This document shows positions 58,968-64,000 of a stretch of DNA of 64,000 nt, one piece after another. The notes beneath the pieces are model-generated. The model was not told where the DNA came from. It ran no database searches and saw only the letters and a list, made by a program, of their open reading frames with translations. Origin of the DNA: Granulosicoccus sp036478565. GTDB taxonomy: Bacteria; Pseudomonadota; Gammaproteobacteria; Granulosicoccales; Granulosicoccaceae. Every line of letters starts with the position of its first letter. Positions within the stretch are counted from its first letter, which is position 1. A program made the translations under genes and the position numbers. The stretch spans positions 1,550,001 through 1,614,000 of the forward strand of contig OZ245050.1 of NCBI GenBank assembly GCA_965224525.1. Direction: 5' to 3'.

Positions 58968-60725
58968 ATGACGCGTTTCATTTTCGTCACAGGCGGTGTG
59001 GTTTCATCGCTCGGAAAGGGCATATCGGCCGCATCGCTGGCTGCACTGCTCGAAGCCCGTGGCCTGTCGATAGCCATGCTCAAGCTGGACCCGTACATCA
59101 ACGTCGATCCGGGCACCATGAGCCCTTATCAACACGGCGAGGTGTTTGTTACCGACGACGGTGCAGAGACCGATCTGGACCTGGGTCATTACGAACGATT
59201 TGTTCGCATCAAAACCAGCCAGGACAATAATTTCACAACCGGGCGGATCTACGAAACCGTCATCGCCAACGAGCGGCGTGGTAACTATCTCGGTGCAACC
59301 GTCCAGGTCATCCCGCATATCACGGATGAAATCAAACGTCGCATCATCGTCGGTGCCGGGGACGCTGATGTCGCTTTTGTAGAAATTGGCGGCACGGTCG
59401 GTGACATTGAATCACTGCCGTTTCTTGAAGCTATCCGGCAGATGGGTGTTGAAATGGGTCGTGATCGTACCTTGTTTATGCATTTGACACTGGTGCCTTA
59501 TATTGCAACCGCGGGTGAAATCAAGACCAAGCCAACACAGCACTCTGTCAAGGAGCTGCGCTCCATTGGTATTCAGCCGGATATCCTGTTATGTCGTGCC
59601 GATCGGCCTCTGCCAGATAATGAACGACGCAAGATTGCGTTGTTTACCAATGTGCAGGAAGCTGCAGTTATCGCTGCTATCGATGTCGATTGTATCTACG
59701 ACATACCTCGTATGCTGAATGAGCAGAATCTGGACGATCTGGTGCTGGATCACTTTGGTCTGTCGCTTAAACCTGCAGATCTGTCTGAGTGGCATGCGGT
59801 CGTGGAAGGTATTCGTAATCCCACGCATTCGGTCACTATTGGCATGGTGGGTAAATACACCGAACTTACCGAGTCCTACAAATCACTGAACGAAGCGTTG
59901 ACACATGCCGGTGTCAAGACCGACAGCCGGGTGAAAATTCGCTACCTCGATGCGGAAAAACTCGAACGCGAAGACCTTACCGCATTGGGTGAAGTTGATG
60001 CCATTCTGGTCCCCGGTGGTTTTGGTAACCGCGGTGTAGAGGGCAAGATAACCGCCGCTCGCTTTGCGCGGGAACATGGCATTCCCTACCTCGGTATTTG
60101 TTTGGGCATGCAGGTGGCGGTCATCGATTTTTCGCGTAGTGTGGCCGGGATACCCGGAGCGAACAGCAGTGAGTTTGACCTGTCAACAGAAAATCCGGTC
60201 ATAGCCCTTATCACAGAATGGCAAACAGACAGTGGTGAGACTGTCATTCGTCATGTCGATTCCGATCTGGGCGGTACTATGCGACTTGGCGGTCAGCAGT
60301 TTGTCATGAAGCCGAACTCACTGGCTGCAAAAACCTACGGTGCAGAGCGTATGGTTGAACGGCACCGGCATCGATTTGAATTTAACGATAACTACGCCAA
60401 TCGTCTGGTCGAGTCAGGTCTGGTTTTGTCAGCGCGCTCAGCCGGCGACGGTGAGGGCCTGGTTGAAATGATAGAATTGCCAGATCATCCCTGGTTTATT
60501 GGTTGCCAGTTTCACCCTGAATACACCTCCAATCCCCGCGATGGCCATCCACTGTTTACAGGTTTTATCGAGGCGGCACTCAAGTTTCAACAATCTCGCA
60601 CTGGCACTGTACAAGCGTCGCTAGATACTGATAATTCTTCATCAGTCATTGCAAAATCGAACCTGGACGCAAATGCAACGTCCGTTCCGCGAGCGCCTCT
60701 TGTCTCCACCGAATCACTCGGATAA
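58968..60725 (+). CDS. pyrG: CTP synthase
   Basis: PyrG aminates UTP to CTP using glutamine. The N-terminal synthetase domain opens 'RFIFVTGGVVSSLGKGISAA' and has 'KLDPYINVDPGTMSPYQHGEVFVT', 'EIGGTVGDIESLPF' and 'KTKPTQHSVKELRSIGI'. The C-terminal glutaminase has the nucleophile in YLGICLGMQVA and the His-Glu pair in GCQFHPEYTS. At 585 residues it is about 40 longer than E. coli PyrG. The excess is a Ser/Thr/Asn-rich C-terminal tail after 'GFIEAALKFQQ' with no known role. Confidence 0.98.
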   Translation: MTRFIFVTGGVVSSLGKGISAASLAALLEARGLSIAMLKLDPYINVDPGTMSPYQHGEVFVTDDGAETDLDLGHYERFVRIKTSQDNNFTTGRIYETVIANERRGNYLGATVQVIPHITDEIKRRIIVGAGDADVAFVEIGGTVGDIESLPFLEAIRQMGVEMGRDRTLFMHLTLVPYIATAGEIKTKPTQHSVKELRSIGIQPDILLCRADRPLPDNERRKIALFTNVQEAAVIAAIDVDCIYDIPRMLNEQNLDDLVLDHFGLSLKPADLSEWHAVVEGIRNPTHSVTIGMVGKYTELTESYKSLNEALTHAGVKTDSRVKIRYLDAEKLEREDLTALGEVDAILVPGGFGNRGVEGKITAARFAREHGIPYLGICLGMQVAVIDFSRSVAGIPGANSSEFDLSTENPVIALITEWQTDSGETVIRHVDSDLGGTMRLGGQQFVMKPNSLAAKTYGAERMVERHRHRFEFNDNYANRLVESGLVLSARSAGDGEGLVEMIELPDHPWFIGCQFHPEYTSNPRDGHPLFTGFIEAALKFQQSRTGTVQASLDTDNSSSVIAKSNLDANATSVPRAPLVSTESLG

Positions 60726-60732
60726 GTCTCTC

Positions 60733-61569
60733 ATGCAACTCTGCGGTTTTCCTGTCGGTCTGGATCAGCCGATTTTCCTGATTGCTGGCCCTTGCGCCAT
60801 TGAATCGGAAGCCCTGGCACTTGATACGGCCGCTACTCTGAAGGATATGGCAAAGCGCCTTGGCTTGCCTTTTATCTACAAATCCTCTTTTGACAAGGCC
60901 AACCGCTCGTCAGCAAAAAGCTTTCGCGGTCCAGGCATGGAGGAGGGTTTGAGAATTCTGGCGCGGGTACGTGACGAGGTGGGTGTGCCGGTGCTGACTG
61001 ACGTGCACGAGGATACACCGATGGATGAGGTGGCAGACGTCGTGGATGTCATCCAGACTCCGGCGTTTCTGTGTCGGCAAACCAATTTCATTGAACGTGT
61101 TGCAAAAGCTGGCAAACCCGTCAATATAAAGAAAGGTCAGTTTTTAGCGCCAGGCGACATGGTTCATGTGGTTGACAAGGCTCGTGCGGTCGGTAATCAA
61201 CAAATCATGGTTTGTGAACGCGGTGCCTCTTTCGGCTATAACAACCTGGTGTCAGATATGCGTGGACTTGCGATTATGCGCGGTACTGGTTGTCCGGTGG
61301 TTTTTGATGCGACACATTCGGTGCAATTGCCCGGTGGACAGGGAAGCTCGTCCGGTGGGCAGCGCGAATTTATCCCAGTATTGGCGCGTGCAGCCGTTGC
61401 TGCGGGTATTTCGGGTTTGTTCATGGAAACACACCCGAACCCTGCCAAGGCACTGAGCGACGGGCCGAATGCCTGGCCTCTGGGCGAGCTTGAACCGCTG
61501 CTGGATACACTGATAACGCTGGATCACGCAGTAAAATCAAGCCCATTGGCTGAAACACCGTATCTGTAA
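60733..61569 (+). CDS. kdsA: 3-deoxy-8-phosphooctulonate synthase (KDO-8-P synthase)
   Basis: KdsA condenses phosphoenolpyruvate with arabinose 5-phosphate on the way to KDO in lipopolysaccharide. The 278-residue protein has 'FLIAGPCAIESE', 'YKSSFDKANRSSAKSFRGPG', 'LTDVHEDTP', 'QTPAFLCRQTNF' and 'NIKKGQFLAPGDM'. The ATG at 60733, seven bases after the pyrG stop, is chosen because the domain begins there. The frame open to 60649 overlaps pyrG. Confidence 0.98.
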   Translation: MQLCGFPVGLDQPIFLIAGPCAIESEALALDTAATLKDMAKRLGLPFIYKSSFDKANRSSAKSFRGPGMEEGLRILARVRDEVGVPVLTDVHEDTPMDEVADVVDVIQTPAFLCRQTNFIERVAKAGKPVNIKKGQFLAPGDMVHVVDKARAVGNQQIMVCERGASFGYNNLVSDMRGLAIMRGTGCPVVFDATHSVQLPGGQGSSSGGQREFIPVLARAAVAAGISGLFMETHPNPAKALSDGPNAWPLGELEPLLDTLITLDHAVKSSPLAETPYL

Positions 61570-61655
61570 ATATTGTGTGATACCACTACAATGGTAGTCC
61601 CGACAATGAATGTACAGTCCGAGCCGGATTGACACCTATAAAAACGAGGACATAA

Positions 61656-62942
61656 ATGAGCGCCAGGATTGCAGATGTTGTGGCACGCGAGATCATGGAT
61701 TCACGGGGAAACCCGACGATCGAAGCGGATGTCAGACTGGACTCCGGTGCTTTTGGGCGAGCAGCGGTACCATCGGGTGCATCAACCGGTATACGCGAAG
61801 CGCTTGAACTGCGTGATGGGGATAAGTCACGTTATGGTGGCAAAGGCGTATTGACCGCGGTAGCCAATATCAATGGTGCCATACGTGATGCCGTTATGGG
61901 ACATGATGCTAACGACCAGGCTGGGCTGGACAAAATCATGCTGGAACTGGACGGTTCCGAAAACAAGGAAAAACTGGGTGCCAATGCTTTGCTTGCGGTT
62001 TCATTGGCCAACGCACATGCTGCGGCTGATGAAGCCGGACAGATGTTGTACAAATATCTGGGCGGTGAGGATGCAGTAACGTTGCCGGTACCCATGATGA
62101 ATATCATCAACGGCGGCTCACATGCCGACAACAGTGTTGATCTGCAGGAATTCATGGTTATGCCTGTGGGGGCCAGCTCGTTCCGCGAGGCCTTACGCTA
62201 TGGTGCAGAAATATTTCATTCATTGCGCGGCGTTCTGCAAGATCGCGGTATGAATACAAACGTCGGTGATGAAGGTGGTTTTGCGCCCAATCTTTCTTCA
62301 AATGAAGAGGCAATCGAAACCATTTTGCTGGCAATAGAAAAAGCCGGATTTGAAGCTGGCAGGGATGTGTACCTGGCGCTTGATGTGGCTGCATCGGAAT
62401 TCTATAAGGAAGGTAAATACGTGCTAGCTTCGGAAGAGAAATCATTCGATGCAGCTGGTTTTGTCGACTATCTGGCAGACTGGGTAGATCGTTACCCGAT
62501 TATTTCCATTGAAGATGGGTTGGATGAAAGCGACTGGGATGGCTGGAAAATACTGTCGAACAGGTTGAACGATTCCATCCAGCTTGTTGGTGATGACCTG
62601 TTCGTCACCAATCCCAAAATACTGGCACGTGGTATTGAGGAAAACATAGCCAATTCGGTACTGGTCAAGGTCAATCAGATAGGTACGCTTAGCGAAACAC
62701 TAGAAACCATCCGCATGGCACATGCGGCCAACTATACGACAGTGACGTCACACAGATCCGGTGAAACGGAAGATACAACCATTGCTGACCTGGCGGTTGC
62801 CACCCATGCAAAACAGATCAAGACAGGTTCCTTGTCACGCTCTGATCGCGTAGCAAAATACAATCAGTTGTTGCGCATTGAAGAAGCGCTGGGCGAGCGC
62901 GCGGTGTATGCGGGTTCATCAGCGTTCAATCAGGCGCTATAG
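61656..62942 (+). CDS. eno: Enolase
   Basis: Enolase interconverts 2-phosphoglycerate and phosphoenolpyruvate and scaffolds the RNA degradosome in relatives. The 428-residue protein has 'REIMDSRGNPTIEADV', 'GASTGIREALELRDGD', 'PMMNIINGGSHADNSVDLQEF', 'NVGDEGGFAPNLSSNEEA', 'SIEDGLDESDWDGW', 'LVKVNQIGTLSETL' and 'SHRSGETED'. Metal-binding and catalytic residues are all in place. A TACAAT (61587-61592) in the upstream gap may be part of a promoter, but its -35 is weak. Confidence 0.99.
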   Translation: MSARIADVVAREIMDSRGNPTIEADVRLDSGAFGRAAVPSGASTGIREALELRDGDKSRYGGKGVLTAVANINGAIRDAVMGHDANDQAGLDKIMLELDGSENKEKLGANALLAVSLANAHAAADEAGQMLYKYLGGEDAVTLPVPMMNIINGGSHADNSVDLQEFMVMPVGASSFREALRYGAEIFHSLRGVLQDRGMNTNVGDEGGFAPNLSSNEEAIETILLAIEKAGFEAGRDVYLALDVAASEFYKEGKYVLASEEKSFDAAGFVDYLADWVDRYPIISIEDGLDESDWDGWKILSNRLNDSIQLVGDDLFVTNPKILARGIEENIANSVLVKVNQIGTLSETLETIRMAHAANYTTVTSHRSGETEDTTIADLAVATHAKQIKTGSLSRSDRVAKYNQLLRIEEALGERAVYAGSSAFNQAL

Positions 62943-62960
62943 CCGAAGTTGCGAGGCTAA

Positions 62961-63383
62961 ATGAAGGTACTGGTAGCACTTCTGATCATATTGCTATGTG
63001 CGCTGCAATACCGCTTGTGGTTTGGCGACGGTAGTGTTCAGGAAGTCTGGCGACTGACAGAAGAATCGCGAGCTGCAAGAACCGAGCTCACGCGTCTCAA
63101 AAGCCGTAATCAGGCACTGGAGGCAGAAGTGGATGATCTTAAAAGTGGCCTTGAAGCTATCGAAGAACGGGCCCGCGCAGAGCTTGGCATGATTGACGAA
63201 TACGAAACTTTTTACCAATTTGTGCGCGAACGGGCGCAAGGTGATTCATCGACCAAAACGGTTGAGCGAGATCGCATGCCGGTGGACGAGGGCGGAAGTG
63301 GGTTTGAAACCAATGCTACTGAAGTTGATAACGACGAAAATGATGCTGAAACATCGTCTGTAGTTGGCGACGAGCCAAAATGA
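62961..63383 (+). CDS. ftsB: Cell division protein FtsB
   Basis: FtsB is a bitopic divisome protein that acts with FtsL and FtsQ to activate septal peptidoglycan synthesis. The 140-residue product has an N-terminal membrane helix (MKVLVALLIILLCALQYRLWFG, with the typical L-Q-Y-x-L-W-F-G end). A coiled coil follows (about residues 28-75) with 'EERARAELGMID'. It is about 35 residues longer than E. coli FtsB, owing to an acidic, disordered C-terminal tail. It lies between eno and ispD, as in most gammaproteobacteria. Confidence 0.95.
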   Translation: MKVLVALLIILLCALQYRLWFGDGSVQEVWRLTEESRAARTELTRLKSRNQALEAEVDDLKSGLEAIEERARAELGMIDEYETFYQFVRERAQGDSSTKTVERDRMPVDEGGSGFETNATEVDNDENDAETSSVVGDEPK

Positions 63384-63455
63384 GTGCCAGAAATATTCAG
63401 TCGTGTAGATACAAGTATTGTACTGTCAAATTTGGTTTACAGGGTTGAGCCGATT

Positions 63456-64000
63456 ATGACTACACATATCTGGGCCGTTGTGCCTGCGGCGGGCATGGGC
63501 AGCCGAATGCAAGGCGAGCTGCCCAAGCAGTATTTACCGTTACTCGGTATCACGATGTTACAGCGCACACTCGAAAAATTGCTTGACGTGCCAGGATTGC
63601 AGGGTGTCGTTGTGGTACTGGCGAAAGATGACCCAAATTGGCAGGCATTAGCAGTCAGCCGGGATGAGCGAATACGAACGGCTCTGGGTGGTGATAGTCG
63701 TGCGGCATCTGTTGCTGCTGGTATACAGATGGTCAAGGCCAGCGTTGGTGATGACTGCTGGGTGCTGGTTCACGATGCTGCGCGCCCGCTGGTGTCGCTG
63801 GCCGATATCCAACGACTGACCGATGCCGTCATCAATAGTGGTGCAATTGGTGGGTTGTTAGCAACGCGTGTACAGGACACTTTAAAACGCTCTGACGAAT
63901 ATTGCACTGTGCAGGCGACAGTGCCACGAGAGAATCTTTGGCGTGCGCAAACTCCGCAGTTGTTTCGTGCCGGAGAACTTGGTGACGCATTGGCTCGAGC
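63456..64000 (+). CDS. ispD: 2-C-methyl-D-erythritol 4-phosphate cytidylyltransferase (partial, cut by window end)
   Basis: IspD couples methylerythritol phosphate to CTP in the non-mevalonate isoprenoid pathway. About 181 residues are present. They include the nucleotide-binding opening 'WAVVPAAGMGSRMQGELPKQYLPL', 'GGDSRAASVAAGIQM', 'VLVHDAARPLVS' and 'PRENLWRAQTPQLFR'. The C-terminal 50 or so residues lie beyond the window. ispF is normally next. Confidence 0.97.
   Translation, partial: MTTHIWAVVPAAGMGSRMQGELPKQYLPLLGITMLQRTLEKLLDVPGLQGVVVVLAKDDPNWQALAVSRDERIRTALGGDSRAASVAAGIQMVKASVGDDCWVLVHDAARPLVSLADIQRLTDAVINSGAIGGLLATRVQDTLKRSDEYCTVQATVPRENLWRAQTPQLFRAGELGDALAR

Overview
This window reads as a chromosomal segment of a moderate-GC gammaproteobacterium, probably free-living and aquatic. 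The lineage call rests on gene content and order. smc-zipA-ligA, fabD-fabG-acpP-fabF-mltG-tmk-holB-pilZ and rnhB-dnaE-accA-tilS-pyrG-kdsA-eno-ftsB-ispD are gammaproteobacterial arrangements. ZipA, CysZ, a type IV pilus PilZ, Zur, KdsA and SMC (rather than MukB) agree with this. No rRNA, tRNA or CRISPR array was recognised.

Region by region. 1-2.3 kb: the end of an unidentified reading frame, an exported PQQ-catabolism-type beta-propeller protein and an exported protein with an internal duplication. 2.3-9.7 kb: three paralogous lipoproteins (an unrecognised N-terminal module, a calcium-type DxDxDG repeat and CBM9-like sugar-binding domains). The middle, double-domain gene is split by a complete IS66-family element with an 8-bp target duplication. 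9.8-14.3 kb: uronate dehydrogenase-like enzyme, membrane diguanylate cyclase, M23 peptidase and CysZ. 14.6-30.8 kb: core genes smc, zipA, ligA, dapB, the fab cluster, mltG, tmk, holB and pilZ, then a small SET protein and an ApbE lipoprotein. 30.9-35.2 kb: CoA-transferase, a phosphatase-Zur-CDGSH operon and a fructosamine kinase. 35.2-36.5 kb: an AT-rich accessory patch with tandem duplications, a GNAT gene and a decayed VOC gene. 36.5-45.1 kb: methyltransferase, M20 dipeptidase, a repeat-linker lipoprotein, a ThDP enzyme and a MoxR/VWA/DUF1989 operon. 45.1-50.9 kb: two oxidoreductases and a copper/redox group (a multicopper oxidase behind a CueR-type promoter, facing a three-cytochrome operon). 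51.1-64 kb: Gfo/Idh oxidoreductase, then the core block from rnhB to a truncated ispD.

How they fit. The core blocks supply DNA replication and repair (dnaE, holB, ligA, rnhB, tmk), division (zipA, ftsB, smc), fatty-acid and envelope precursors (accA, fab genes, kdsA, ispD, dapB), glycolysis and CTP supply. The accessory stretches carry envelope lipoproteins with repeat-driven variation, copper handling and orphan enzymes. The strongest candidates for something new are the tandem CBM9 lipoprotein family, with in-frame tandem repeats in a signal peptide and in a linker, and the MoxR-VWA-DUF1989 operon.
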